The translations under genes were made by a program, and so were the position numbers. A stretch of DNA of 64,000 nt from NCBI GenBank assembly GCA_965225705.1, contig OZ245325.1, forward strand, positions 1,364,001-1,428,000. Direction: 5' to 3'. Source of the DNA: G965225705 sp965225705. Its GTDB lineage: Bacteria > Pseudomonadota > Alphaproteobacteria > Caulobacterales > Maricaulaceae. This document shows positions 52,617 to 61,723 of this stretch, piece after piece. The notes under the pieces are model-generated. The model made no database searches. It was not told the origin of the DNA and saw only the letters and a program-made list of their open reading frames with translations. The stretch's first letter is position 1. Every line of letters starts with the position of its first letter.

Positions 52617-53514
52617 CCTGTCCTTCTTTTAAAAGATTGATGGAGTTGTCAAAAAGAGCAAAAAGATCCCCCACCTGCTTATCTCCCCCCACCGTATAAG
52701 GAAGAATAAGAGCGGGCGTCCCAGTTTTTTCTGAAAGCCACTGACTGGCATCCCCGGGATCATAAGGGGTGCGTAGAACAGCCACGACAGGCCGGTCTTT
52801 TATCTGTTGCAGCAAACCTTCCAAATGGGACCCTGTAGGGGGAATACCTGGCTTTGGTTCCAAAGACGCCACAGACATCATACCCAGCCAGTCCAGCAAA
52901 TAGGTAAAGGCTTTGTGATGCACGATGACAGATTTTCCTTTAAGCGATGCGGCCTCCGCCTCCCACTGCGCGATACTCTGCTGCCAGCGCTTTGAAAAAT
53001 CTTCATAACGCTCTCGATACTCACCAGCATGTCCGGAATCTATATGCTCTAACCTTTTGGTCAGTTCCTGTGCAACCAGTAAGATATTATGTGGGTTAAG
53101 GTGAACATGTGGATTACCTTCAGGATGAACATCCCCCATGCTACGATCTGCCACATCCAGTTTTTCCAGCAAAGGCACAAAATCTGCCGCCATAAGATAA
53201 CCAGAAGCACCGGGCTGGACCTGCCGGCTGGCTTTTTGCAGCAAAAGAGGAAGCCAGCCTATCTCCAGACCAGCACCGGAACACAACAAAAGATCAGCTC
53301 TTCGGGCTTTGTTAAGAAGCCCCGGACGTGCACGGATATAATGTGGATCCTGATGAGCATTGGTGGCAGAGAGGGTTTTGACCCTCTCACCCCCTATCTC
53401 TTCTGCCAGGGAGGCCCATTCTGGTTCACAGGCAAGAATATTGACCTTAGCCTGTGCTGTCAGAGGGATGAGACAGAAAAAACCCACGACAAAAAAAGTA
53501 AAAAAATGTCTCAT
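52603..53514 (-). CDS. znuA: Zinc/manganese ABC transporter substrate-binding protein
   Basis: Periplasmic metal-binding protein of the cluster A-I type. 303 residues with a signal peptide (FFVVGFFCLIPLTAQAKV), ligands in NAHQDPHYIRARP, GNPHVHLNPHNI and VIVHHKAFTYLLDWLG, and an acidic site near DPGDASQW. Alphaproteobacterial zinc-binding proteins often have this NPHVHLNP form. A long His-rich loop of classic ZnuA is absent. ATG 53514 follows GAGGGAGAGAATT. It lies 11 bases after the outer-membrane channel gene and overlaps znuB. Confidence 0.88.
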   Translation of the reverse strand: MRHFFTFFVVGFFCLIPLTAQAKVNILACEPEWASLAEEIGGERVKTLSATNAHQDPHYIRARPGLLNKARRADLLLCSGAGLEIGWLPLLLQKASRQVQPGASGYLMAADFVPLLEKLDVADRSMGDVHPEGNPHVHLNPHNILLVAQELTKRLEHIDSGHAGEYRERYEDFSKRWQQSIAQWEAEAASLKGKSVIVHHKAFTYLLDWLGMMSVASLEPKPGIPPTGSHLEGLLQQIKDRPVVAVLRTPYDPGDASQWLSEKTGTPALILPYTVGGDKQVGDLFALFDNSINLLKEGQDDQQ

Positions 53515-53525
53515 AATTCTCTCCC

Positions 53526-54875
53526 TCAATATTTATGAGCACCATGAGCGCCAAGGCTCATAATATATTGCAGTACAATTTGATTGTCATCCTGCCCACG
53601 GGCCAGTTTCTCATAATTATATTGCAGGCGTATCCTGCTAAATTCACTATTCGTCCAGTCCGCCATCACAGAATAGGTTTTAGGGCTATAGCCCTGTGCA
53701 TCAAGCATGCTTCCCTTTAAACCAACAGGGACACGTGCTGCTTTGAGCTGACTATACCGAAGGCCAACACGCCATTGAGGTCGAAACTTATACACAGCCT
53801 GAGCATACCATCCATAAGATGATTCATCAAAGGAAACGGGGCCTGTCTCAATGCTTTTATCATTGTAAATACCATCTTCCTGACGCCAGAAATATTCCCC
53901 CTGAAAGATAACCTCCTGCTCCCGCGCATTGCCTGTTGGCGCCCATGTATAACGTAAATCTGCAATATAGAGTTTTGTATCACCGCTGAAGGCAAGAAGT
54001 CCCTCATTACTCAGGCGTTCACCTTCAGCTTTCCCGGACAAAACATAACCACCAAGGCGCCAGCTCTGATTGTTACCAATATCACCACCAACACGTGCAA
54101 AGACTGACCATGCCCCAATATTTTTATCTTTTCCTTCTCCAAACGGGAAATTGTTCCCACGGAACACGCCACCCCCAATTTCTGTATAAAATTCTGTCGG
54201 CAGAAGATAGGAAATCTGCACCCCATCATCATGGAAGACACCATCTAAAAACACACGATAAGGCAGGGGCCTGTCTGCAAAATCATCAGCATGGCGGTGA
54301 TGTTCATTCAGATAGCCAAGAGTCCAGAAGGCGCGGCCAAATTTGAGACTCATACCTTCCGGAAGACCAGCTCCCGGCAGCGTTTGAATATAGGCTTCCT
54401 CAAGCTCAACATCCGTATGCCCTTCGTGTTCTGCCAGAGCGAATGTGGTGCTTCCAAAGAATTTATCATCAACATTAGCTGAGAAACTGAACTCTGTATG
54501 ATCTGCAGAAAACCCTTCTTTTGGGCGTTCCCCTTCATGTCCCAGGGCAAAGCCTGCAATTTCTCCCTCATCTGAAGAAAAATGACGGTATTGACCATTG
54601 AGAATAACCCCTATGGAAGGGTTAAATTTATTATCAGAAATTGTCCGCCGTGCCGTGGCCGGGGTTGAAGCTTTTGGCAGGACGGTTGTTTTTTGTACTT
54701 TTTCCACCTGAGCCAGTTTAGCTTCCAGATCAGCAATACGGTTTTCATAAGCCTGCTTCATAGCCTGAACTTCAGCTCGCAAAGCCTGAAGGTCTTCATT
54801 TTCCTGTGCATATACAAAGCCGGACGACAGAAATATGGCGACCGCAGAAGACAGAAACAATTTTCTTTTAAGCAT
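53526..54875 (-). CDS. Outer-membrane beta-barrel channel of the metal cluster
   Basis: 449 residues: a signal peptide (KLFLSSAVAIFLSSGFVYAQ), a short coiled coil (about residues 25-60, DLQALRAEVQAMKQAYENRI), then a barrel rich in alternating aromatic strands ending in QIVLQYIMSLGAHGAHKY. His- and Asp-rich loops (LAEHEGHTDVE, NEHHRHADDFADRP) suggest metal affinity. It is not a TonB-type receptor: no plug domain is seen. Placed before znuA, it probably admits the metal or a metallophore. Its Shine-Dalgarno (AGGAG) lies in a 13-bp stem with the end of the preceding gene. Family not firmly recognised. Confidence 0.75.
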   Translation of the reverse strand: MLKRKLFLSSAVAIFLSSGFVYAQENEDLQALRAEVQAMKQAYENRIADLEAKLAQVEKVQKTTVLPKASTPATARRTISDNKFNPSIGVILNGQYRHFSSDEGEIAGFALGHEGERPKEGFSADHTEFSFSANVDDKFFGSTTFALAEHEGHTDVELEEAYIQTLPGAGLPEGMSLKFGRAFWTLGYLNEHHRHADDFADRPLPYRVFLDGVFHDDGVQISYLLPTEFYTEIGGGVFRGNNFPFGEGKDKNIGAWSVFARVGGDIGNNQSWRLGGYVLSGKAEGERLSNEGLLAFSGDTKLYIADLRYTWAPTGNAREQEVIFQGEYFWRQEDGIYNDKSIETGPVSFDESSYGWYAQAVYKFRPQWRVGLRYSQLKAARVPVGLKGSMLDAQGYSPKTYSVMADWTNSEFSRIRLQYNYEKLARGQDDNQIVLQYIMSLGAHGAHKY

Positions 54876-54876
54876 A

Positions 54877-54962
54877 GTTTTCTCCTAAAACAGCGATATA
54901 TAAGGTCCCGAAGACCTGGTATAAATTTTATATATTTGAAAGGGTGAGCTTTAGGAGAAAAC
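54877..54962 (-). promoter_or_regulatory. Nested inverted repeats hiding the channel gene's ribosome site
   Basis: GTTTTCTCCTAAA (54877-54889) and TTTAGGAGAAAAC (54950-54962) are perfect 13-bp complements. On the minus-strand mRNA, the first-transcribed arm is the last codons and stop of the small secreted-protein gene. The second arm is the Shine-Dalgarno of the channel gene. Inside lie a second stem (ATATATAA 54896-54903 / TTATATAT 54928-54935) and a third with AGGTC/GACCT arms (54903-54917). Ribosomes finishing the small gene would open the outer stem and free the AGGAG. The pattern suggests translational coupling or a conditional switch. Confidence 0.6.
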
Positions 54963-55235
54963 AGGTGGCGCACGTGGGTAAACCAGACCCACCGTGCGTG
55001 AGATCACATCACGCTGGCTTAAAAATAAAGGTTCAAAAACCTGATAGAGAGGTTGTTCTAAAGAAACAGGAGATTCCGGACTGGCATAATGCGTGCGCTC
55101 ACCATGGAGATAAATATCACATACCTGGCCATTATGCTTGTGTTTGATAAAGCTATACTGAGCTGCATGTGCAAAAGAGAAAATCTGCACACTGAGAAAG
55201 GCAAATATCACAAAAAGGCCAAGTTTTTTGTTCAT
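54951..55235 (-). CDS. Small secreted His/Cys protein (DUF2946-like)
   Basis: 94 residues from ATG 55235 (an upstream ATG at 55253 is in frame). It has a signal peptide (LGLFVIFAFLSVQIFSFAHAAQ), then a metal-suggestive FIKHKHNGQVCDIYLHGERTH, and ends RAPPVFS. Short periplasmic proteins with a His-x-His and Cys stretch and a C-terminal Arg-Ala-Pro-Pro occur in metal-transport clusters (DUF2946 and similar). I infer a metal chaperone or sensor role from the motif and from its place directly before the channel, znuA and znuB. The last codons form half of the 13-bp repeat at 54877-54962. Confidence 0.65.
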   Translation of the reverse strand: MNKKLGLFVIFAFLSVQIFSFAHAAQYSFIKHKHNGQVCDIYLHGERTHYASPESPVSLEQPLYQVFEPLFLSQRDVISRTVGLVYPRAPPVFS

Positions 55236-55334
55236 GTCCAGCCAGTTTAACATAAAGCTTTACACTTTTTCGTATGACATCATCCCTGTCAAGCCCCTAA
55301 AAGTTCAATTGACAACCTAAAAGAGATAAACACA

Positions 55335-56687
55335 CTAAAACCAGGGCAGAAAATTTTCTTTTCTCATCACGTGGATTTTTGAGAACAGAACATCCAGAAC
55401 ATAAAGCAGTAAGACCATTGTTCCCAAAACTATCCATAAACCATAACGAAAATCAGAAGCAGGAAGGATCATAAAACGTGAGGCCGCTGCAAAAATTGTC
55501 AGACATATGCTTGTACCAAAGATAACATCACGATCATAACAGCGCTTAAAGCTTATAAGCAGGATAAACAATAAAGCCGTCAAGACTAAATAGACCCAGT
55601 AACGGTACATAAAACCATGCGCATGGGCATCAAAAAACCAGTATAAATCATGATTAAGCTGGCTACGATTCATTTTGGCAGCAAGAGCATGCTGAGAAAA
55701 AACAGGGGAAGGGAAAGGGTAATGGACATAAGGCGTATCTAAGCCTAAGAAAGTTTTTCCAACACACATACGGTGCCTGAGATAAGAAACAGGATGAGAT
55801 GTTATCTCCGCAAACCATAATGCCTTTACCTCCCGAGCTTCATCTTCAACAGGCCTTAATAAAGCCCCCTCTGGCAAATTAACCTTAAAAGGTTGAGCTC
55901 CACCAAAAACAAGAGGATCCGATGTTCTACAGTTATAGCCATCTACCATATAATCCGAAGAAAAATAATGTGTTCCTGCAACATCCCACGCTGCAATTGT
56001 AACCCATGGATTGAGTTTTTTCTCAACCATCAACCCAAAGCTTTTTAAGCTTAGAAAAAAGAGAAGCAAAACAAGAAATATAGATGTTAAAAAAGATTTG
56101 TTACGTATAAAAACTGTTTTTTTTCCATAATGGAAATTCATATAGGTTGCAAACAGTACACACGGAAAAGTAACGACAAAGTAATCAATACGGATCAGGG
56201 TAGCGATAATAAAAAATATGGACGTAAGGGCAAAATCCCGAAAGGAAGGAGAAACACCGCTCCTGTAAGAAAAAAAAAGGCAAAATAACGTAGAACTTAT
56301 AGCCCAGTTATCTTTCCAGATTGCTGCCATATTTGTAAACAATGGAGGATAAAGTGCAATCAGCACGCATAAAAACCGCAACACTCCTGATCGTAGAGTT
56401 CTGGAAAATATAACAAGACTGAGAACGAAGAAAGCAATTTGTATAAGCCATATAGCCTGTGTTCCCCGAAATGTTTTATAAACACTTCCCCATAACTTCG
56501 TTATAGCAGGGGAGTGCCAGTTACTGACCTCAACCTGCCCAATTCCCTGCATAAGTATATAAATAGTATCCGCAGTGACATATCCGGGATAAAACACCAG
56601 AACAAACATACCAAAGAGAATCAAAGTAAGTATAAGTATAAGAAAATTGTAAGAAAAATGATGGTGAGAAGAGGGTGGAAAACTCAT
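55335..56687 (-). CDS. Polytopic GT-C-like glycosyltransferase of the Gtr cluster
   Basis: 450 residues with about ten hydrophobic segments and one large soluble loop (about residues 225-335). Membrane-proximal FYPGYVTADTIYILMQGIGQVEVSNWHSPA, with an acidic residue (D) in the first outer loop, resembles integral glycosyltransferases of the GT-C fold (similar sequences are filed under DUF6020-type hypothetical proteins). It overlaps the GtrA gene by 4 bases. As the last gene of the three, it would move the sugar from the lipid carrier onto an acceptor outside. The acceptor is unknown. Confidence 0.65.
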   Translation of the reverse strand: MSFPPSSHHHFSYNFLILILTLILFGMFVLVFYPGYVTADTIYILMQGIGQVEVSNWHSPAITKLWGSVYKTFRGTQAIWLIQIAFFVLSLVIFSRTLRSGVLRFLCVLIALYPPLFTNMAAIWKDNWAISSTLFCLFFSYRSGVSPSFRDFALTSIFFIIATLIRIDYFVVTFPCVLFATYMNFHYGKKTVFIRNKSFLTSIFLVLLLFFLSLKSFGLMVEKKLNPWVTIAAWDVAGTHYFSSDYMVDGYNCRTSDPLVFGGAQPFKVNLPEGALLRPVEDEAREVKALWFAEITSHPVSYLRHRMCVGKTFLGLDTPYVHYPFPSPVFSQHALAAKMNRSQLNHDLYWFFDAHAHGFMYRYWVYLVLTALLFILLISFKRCYDRDVIFGTSICLTIFAAASRFMILPASDFRYGLWIVLGTMVLLLYVLDVLFSKIHVMRKENFLPWF

Positions 56688-57157
56688 ATATGTGAATCTC
56701 TTTTCTTTTTATGTGTCCTAAAAACAAAAAATTTCATACCCGTAAACGTAAACAACATTGCCAATAAAGACCCTGCACATAGGGGGATCAGAGAAGTTTT
56801 CTCTAAAGATGGATACAGTAAAATCAAACTGCTAAACACACCAATGTTCAGGCATGCACCAAGAATTTGTAGAGAAAAGTATTTTACAAGCTCAGAAATT
56901 TTTTTCTTCCCCCCACTCCCCCTCTCTGCATGAAATACAAAAGAACGGTTAAGAAACCACGTTACAAAAACAGCACAGGAAAAGGAAAGTATACGGGCAG
57001 CATGAATATTAATGTGGACTTCACTTACAAAAAAAGTAAGCAGTCCTGCATCTGCCAAAAAACCTAGTGCTCCCACCAGAAAAAAACCAAAAAATTCCTG
57101 ACCTTCTTTCCTTTTGGAGCATAATTTTTTATATAGAACTCTAAAAATCTCAAACAC
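56684..57157 (-). CDS. GtrA-like flippase family protein
   Basis: 157 residues with four membrane segments and the GtrA opening FFLVGALGFLADAGLLTFFVSEV, then RILSFSCAVFVTWFLNRSFVF. GtrA proteins are thought to flip polyprenyl-phosphate-linked sugars across the inner membrane. It lies 9 bases after the glycosyltransferase gene and overlaps the next gene's start by 4 bases, so the three are one operon. Confidence 0.88.
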   Translation of the reverse strand: MFEIFRVLYKKLCSKRKEGQEFFGFFLVGALGFLADAGLLTFFVSEVHINIHAARILSFSCAVFVTWFLNRSFVFHAERGSGGKKKISELVKYFSLQILGACLNIGVFSSLILLYPSLEKTSLIPLCAGSLLAMLFTFTGMKFFVFRTHKKKRDSHI

Positions 57158-57166
57158 AATGAAGCT

Positions 57167-58135
57167 TCATGTCTTTTCTTTAAAGTTAAGGAGATCTTTT
57201 TCAAACCGCGCTTTATTATGATGAACAATGGAATCAAGAACAAACCCAAGGCTTAAAGATAAACACGCTATAACCTCAAACCCTGTTGCCAAAATTGCTA
57301 AAGGAACATGGGAAATATAGCGGTCTTCAAACCAGTCCTGAAGAACAGGAAAACCTGCTAGCAGCCCTAATAAAAAAAATAGCAGAGCAAAAGCACCAAA
57401 AAAAACAAAAGGCTTATAGTGACGTAGAATTGATGCAATTGTAAACAAAACACGTGCACCATCTGAAAAAGTATTAAGTTTTGAAAAGCTTCCTTCTGGC
57501 CTGTCTTTATAAGAAATGGGAATTTCCATAATACGGAAACGCCTGTCAAGAGCATATAAAGTTAAATCTGTTTCAATTTCAAAACCTTCAACAAGAATAG
57601 GGTAATTTTTAATAAAGCGTCGGTTGAAAACTCTATAACCAGACATAATATCTTTTAGATTAGTCGAAAAAAAAGTATTGACAAGAAATGAGACCAGGCC
57701 ATTTCCAAAACCATGCAGAAAACGCTTATTCTCCTCACTATAATATCCCTGAGAGTGTCTGTCCCCCACAACCATATCAGCCTTACCTTCTATGACAGGT
57801 TTGAGTAACATATGAACACTCTCAGCAGGGTAGGTTAAATCTGCATCAACAAGCACATAGATATCCGTATCAACCTCCATAAAGGCACGGCGCATGGCGT
57901 TGCCTTTACCCTGACGCCCTTCCGTTATGACTTTGCCGAAAATTCCTAACCTGTCTATTGTATCCTGAGCGATCTGCTCTGTCTGATCTGAAGAATTGTT
58001 ATTGACGACAACAAAATATGCTTGTGGAACTTCTTTTACAAAAGCTTCCAGAGTCAGGGCAATTGTAGCTTCTTCATTATAAGCAGGCAAAACAACTGCA
58101 ATTTCCTTTTTTTTATGATCAGGTAAGGTCAACAT
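57167..58135 (-). CDS. Family 2 glycosyltransferase (GtrB/DPM-like)
   Basis: 322 residues: an N-terminal GT2 domain (VVLPAYNEEATIALTLEAF, VVNNNSSDQTEQIA, VLVDADLTYPAE with the DxD-type metal site, MVVGDRHSQ, FEIETDLTLYAL, then PISYKDRPEGSFSKLNTFSDG) and two C-terminal membrane helices. Such enzymes attach a sugar from a nucleotide donor to polyprenyl phosphate. First gene of the three-gene Gtr-like cluster; the DxD (residues near 98) is intact. Confidence 0.92.
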   Translation of the reverse strand: MLTLPDHKKKEIAVVLPAYNEEATIALTLEAFVKEVPQAYFVVVNNNSSDQTEQIAQDTIDRLGIFGKVITEGRQGKGNAMRRAFMEVDTDIYVLVDADLTYPAESVHMLLKPVIEGKADMVVGDRHSQGYYSEENKRFLHGFGNGLVSFLVNTFFSTNLKDIMSGYRVFNRRFIKNYPILVEGFEIETDLTLYALDRRFRIMEIPISYKDRPEGSFSKLNTFSDGARVLFTIASILRHYKPFVFFGAFALLFFLLGLLAGFPVLQDWFEDRYISHVPLAILATGFEVIACLSLSLGFVLDSIVHHNKARFEKDLLNFKEKT

Positions 58136-58365
58136 ACTTTTTAATTCTCAAATATCAGGTAAGATCAAAATGATCTTTAACCCTGAAATATTAAGAAAAA
58201 AAGTACTCATACAAGGCTTCAAGGATATTTTTTCATAAAACGGTCATCCTGTCAGTTGACCTACAAAGATCCTGAAAGAGAAGCGTCTTTCTCAAACAGA
58301 ATGATAAAAATAATATTTATTCTCATGCTTAGAAAAGGAAGTTTTGTTATAAAGCATACAACAAA

Positions 58366-58441
58366 TGGTGCCCCCGGCAGGACTTGAACCCGCAACCTAC
58401 CGCTTACAAAGCGGTTGCTCTACCAGTTGAGCTACAGGGGC
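58366..58441 (-). tRNA. tRNA-Thr (anticodon TGT)
   Basis: On the minus strand the 76 bases fold as a full cloverleaf with an encoded 3' CCA. The acceptor GCCCCTG pairs with CGGGGGC; the D arm is TAGCTC...GAGC; the anticodon arm is ACCGC TTTGTAA GCGGT, with anticodon TGT; the T arm is GGTTCAAGTCC-type. TGT reads ACA and, with modification, other Thr codons. It lies alone between the Gtr cluster and the lytic transglycosylase. No clear terminator follows. Confidence 0.97.
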
Positions 58442-58639
58442 TATAAAACATCTCTTCTTAAAACAGGACACCGTTCATAGCGCAGAGCTTTTGGGAGAGC
58501 AAGCCCCTTTCTTACAAAGCTTCCCCATAAAATCTATACATGAGATCCCCTGCCAACTTAAAATGTTTATGTTTCAAAATATAAGTGTCAGACTGGTACT
58601 CTTGCATTGTAGAGCCCCACCTCCCTGTTTGAAAAACTT

Positions 58640-60733
58640 CTATTTCAGAATTTGGGACCGGGGCAGGCCCTGACCACGTATATCGGCCCGGACCTGAAGA
58701 GGCTGAGGTCCTTTTGAGAGACGATGACGGTAAATCTGGAGATTTTCCAAAACCCTCTGTACATAGTTTCGTGTTTCAGAAAAAGGAATCCTTTCCACCC
58801 AGTTCACAGGATCAACGCCCTTCTCTCTTGGATCACCAAAAACTTCTATCCATCGCGCCACACGCCCGGCCCCTGCATTATAAGCAGCCGCTGCCAGAGC
58901 ATAAGAACCATCATAGCGATCAAGAAGCCCCTGAATATGGTGTGTACCTAAAGCCATATTATAGCCGGGTCTTTCAGTAAGCCAGGAATATTTATAGCTC
59001 ATATCCTGCTTTTTTGCTTCCATCTTCGCTGTTCCAGGCATAAGCTGCATCAGACCACGTGCCCCTGCATGGCTTACAGCACGTGCATTAAACTCACTTT
59101 CCTGACGGATGAGAGCAAGCGTCATCGCAATATCTTCTTTTTTAAGGTTTTCATCAGGCAGGCTAATAACAGGATAGGCCCTTTTTGAGAGGATAACTCC
59201 CTGACGGCGTGCTCCTTTACAGGCACGCACAGCACCATGAGGCAAAGCATACTCATAGGCAAGATCAGCGAGAAGGGCCAAATCTTCAGGCGTGTTCAGC
59301 TCATCATCCAGCTGATACAGGAAAAGAAGGAAAAGCTGTGTCTGTCCCATATCCCCGGCCAAATGCATAACACGTACAGCTTCCCTGGCCTCAAAACGGG
59401 CTTTATCACCGGCATCAGGCTTTGGCGGATGGGGAAGAGACAAAACCGTACCCCCCATATGCTCAGCCGCCAGCTGACCATAATAGGCTGTACTATGTTG
59501 TGCTGCTTTTTCAAAGGAAGCACGGGCTTTCTCATCCTGTCCCAAAGCCTCATATGCACGCCCTGACCAATACCCTGCCCGCGCCAGAGACACCGGTGTT
59601 GAAACAGCAGACTCAAAGCGCAGAAAATGTTGGTGAGCTTTCCCCGGATTATCCAGATAAACAAGAGAGACCCAGCCGGCAAGCCATTCTGCCTCTGCGA
59701 AAGCCCCCCCTTTTGTCAAACCATGCGCTTTTGCCAGAGCATAAGCCAGTTGCGGCTGACCCTCTCCCAAAGCCCAGTAGATAAGCCTTAGGCGCTCACG
59801 CCAGAGCGTTTTACCTCTTGAGGCTTTATAAATTTTCTTTGGAGGACGACTTAAAAGCTCTGCGGCCTCACCCTTTCGGTCATGACGGCGTAACCAGCGA
59901 GCCCTGTGATAGACAAACGCATCATTCTCCAGAGCAAACCGCGACAGGGCTGCACCGTCACCGGCTTTGGCGTTGTTTTGTGCAAGGCCAAGTGCCGCTT
60001 GAGCTATAGAAGCCCTCTCAGGGTCTAAAAAGGGCAAAAGAGCAGGCAGGGCCCTGTACCCTTTTTTACCTTTCCACAAAAGAGTACGGGCTCGCTCAGC
60101 ATGATCATCTCGCGTCAAAAGAGCTTTATGCTGCACAAGAAAAGCTTTTTGTTCTGCTTCAGAAAGGCTGTCCTGATGCCAGAGTGCACGCCAATAATCC
60201 CGGGCTTTATCTCTCTGACCAAGGCTTTCATGAGCCCGGGCCAGAGCTTCACGACCATACCGGGTTTGGGGATCATAGCTCTTAAACCAGTCAAGAACAG
60301 TTTGAGGAGGTTGTGGCGTGTCCATAAGAAGTTCTTCAGCACGCCGCAGGCGCTGCTTCTCAAGGGGCCAGCCTTTCAGAGTTTCAATACCTGAGGCCAT
60401 GTCCTGAAACTCTATCTCTTTATCTCCTCTAAGCCGGCGCCAGAGCAGAATTTTACGTGCAAGAGGGTTCTGAAGACGCTCATACTGAGCCTTCACATCG
60501 GCCCAGTCTTTTTGATCCGCACTTTCCAGAGCATTTTTGAGAATAAAAAAATCCTGCTCTTTAAGGCGTGGTGAAGAAGTTGCTGGAGAAGACCTGAGAT
60601 TTGGATCAAAGTCAGGCCCGGAATCCGCAAGAACAGGGGCAGACAGAAAAGTAAACATCAGGGAGGGAACGAATAAAAAGAAGGCCCCCCTTAAAAGAGA
60701 AGAGAAGAAAAACCGTAAAGTACCGAAACGCAT
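58640..60733 (-). CDS. slt: Soluble lytic murein transglycosylase
   Basis: Cleaves peptidoglycan glycan strands. 697 residues from ATG 60733 (MRFGTLRFFF..., signal peptide ending near VLADSG), a long helical superhelix with TPR-like repeats (about residues 60-500), and a C-terminal SLT catalytic domain. The domain shows ALIRQESEFNARAVSHAGARGLMQLMP (catalytic Glu in QESEF) and AAAAYNAGAGRVARW. An upstream ATG six codons earlier is possible. It has no operon partners within 200 bases. Confidence 0.95.
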   Translation of the reverse strand: MRFGTLRFFFSSLLRGAFFLFVPSLMFTFLSAPVLADSGPDFDPNLRSSPATSSPRLKEQDFFILKNALESADQKDWADVKAQYERLQNPLARKILLWRRLRGDKEIEFQDMASGIETLKGWPLEKQRLRRAEELLMDTPQPPQTVLDWFKSYDPQTRYGREALARAHESLGQRDKARDYWRALWHQDSLSEAEQKAFLVQHKALLTRDDHAERARTLLWKGKKGYRALPALLPFLDPERASIAQAALGLAQNNAKAGDGAALSRFALENDAFVYHRARWLRRHDRKGEAAELLSRPPKKIYKASRGKTLWRERLRLIYWALGEGQPQLAYALAKAHGLTKGGAFAEAEWLAGWVSLVYLDNPGKAHQHFLRFESAVSTPVSLARAGYWSGRAYEALGQDEKARASFEKAAQHSTAYYGQLAAEHMGGTVLSLPHPPKPDAGDKARFEAREAVRVMHLAGDMGQTQLFLLFLYQLDDELNTPEDLALLADLAYEYALPHGAVRACKGARRQGVILSKRAYPVISLPDENLKKEDIAMTLALIRQESEFNARAVSHAGARGLMQLMPGTAKMEAKKQDMSYKYSWLTERPGYNMALGTHHIQGLLDRYDGSYALAAAAYNAGAGRVARWIEVFGDPREKGVDPVNWVERIPFSETRNYVQRVLENLQIYRHRLSKGPQPLQVRADIRGQGLPRSQILK

Positions 60734-60964
60734 TGTAAACCACCAAAGCAAAAATAGGGAATGTTACGTGGAGCCATGTGATGAAAAAATTATCTCATCG
60801 TCTTTTAAAAGAAGAAGATATTGAAAAGGAGGCGCCTTCTCACACTATCTTTCTTTAATAAACTTATCAAGACAGGTTTCAGGCTCAAATGGTAGATTTC
60901 CAGATAAAACGTCAATTCAACCGGGCCAGAACTGTCCTGAAATTTTGCCGGGGTTTATGAGCGC

Positions 60965-61723
60965 TTAGCTCAGTGACTTAAACGTCTCTGAGAGATCTGC
61001 CATAGCCGTGCGATAAGGTGTGGGGCCATAGCTGACGCGGGCAACACCATATTTCGCCACCTCGTTGATCGAGGTCAGATTGCCCCCCATCATGACGTTT
61101 ACTGGCAGAGATACAGCCTCAACAATCCTGGTGATAAGGGGGAATTGTGTGAGACCCGGAATAAAGAATCCATCCGCCCCGGCCTCTTCATAGGCCCTGG
61201 CACGTTTGATGGCCTCTTCAACAAAAACCTCATGTGTCGCCGGATCTGTGCCTAAAAAGAGATCCGTTCGCGCGTTGAGAAAGAGGGCAACTGATTCCAG
61301 ACGGGCAGCTTCCCTTATACCTCTGATCCGCTTGACCTGTGTTGTGATCGGGTACAGTCCCTTCCCCCGGACAATCTGGTCTTCAAAATTGATGCCAACT
61401 GCACCCGCACGAATAATTTTACGGACATTTTCTACGATGTCACGGGGATCTGTCGCATATCCCCCCTCAAAATCCACGGTCAGTGGCAGATCAACATGTG
61501 CGGCAATCCGCTCAACAATTTGCAAAACCAGATTGAGGGGAATAGCCTCCCCATCCTCATATCCATGTGAGGCAGCCACCGACCAGCTCCCTGTTGCAAC
61601 CGCTTTTGCACCTGCTTCTGCAAGAGCTTTCGCACCACCCGCATCCCAAATATTATAAAGGACCAGAGGCGCACCTTTTTGGTGAAGAGATTTAAAATGT
61701 AAGGCTTTTTCATTTTGGTTCAT
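60965..61723 (-). CDS. Isocitrate lyase/PEP-mutase superfamily protein
   Basis: 252 residues of the PEP-mutase/isocitrate-lyase fold: LVLYNIWDAGGAKALAEAGAKAVATGSW, VDFEGGYATD, GINFEDQIVRGKGLYPI and FLNARTDLFLG. The classic EDKx5NS motif of PEP mutase is not visible, so it belongs to the broad oxaloacetate-hydrolase/lyase group rather than phosphonate synthesis. Its start (ATG 61723) overlaps the ada stop by 4 bases, so it is translated after ada from one transcript. The pairing with ada is common in proteobacteria; the substrate is unknown. Confidence 0.88.
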   Translation of the reverse strand: MNQNEKALHFKSLHQKGAPLVLYNIWDAGGAKALAEAGAKAVATGSWSVAASHGYEDGEAIPLNLVLQIVERIAAHVDLPLTVDFEGGYATDPRDIVENVRKIIRAGAVGINFEDQIVRGKGLYPITTQVKRIRGIREAARLESVALFLNARTDLFLGTDPATHEVFVEEAIKRARAYEEAGADGFFIPGLTQFPLITRIVEAVSLPVNVMMGGNLTSINEVAKYGVARVSYGPTPYRTAMADLSETFKSLS

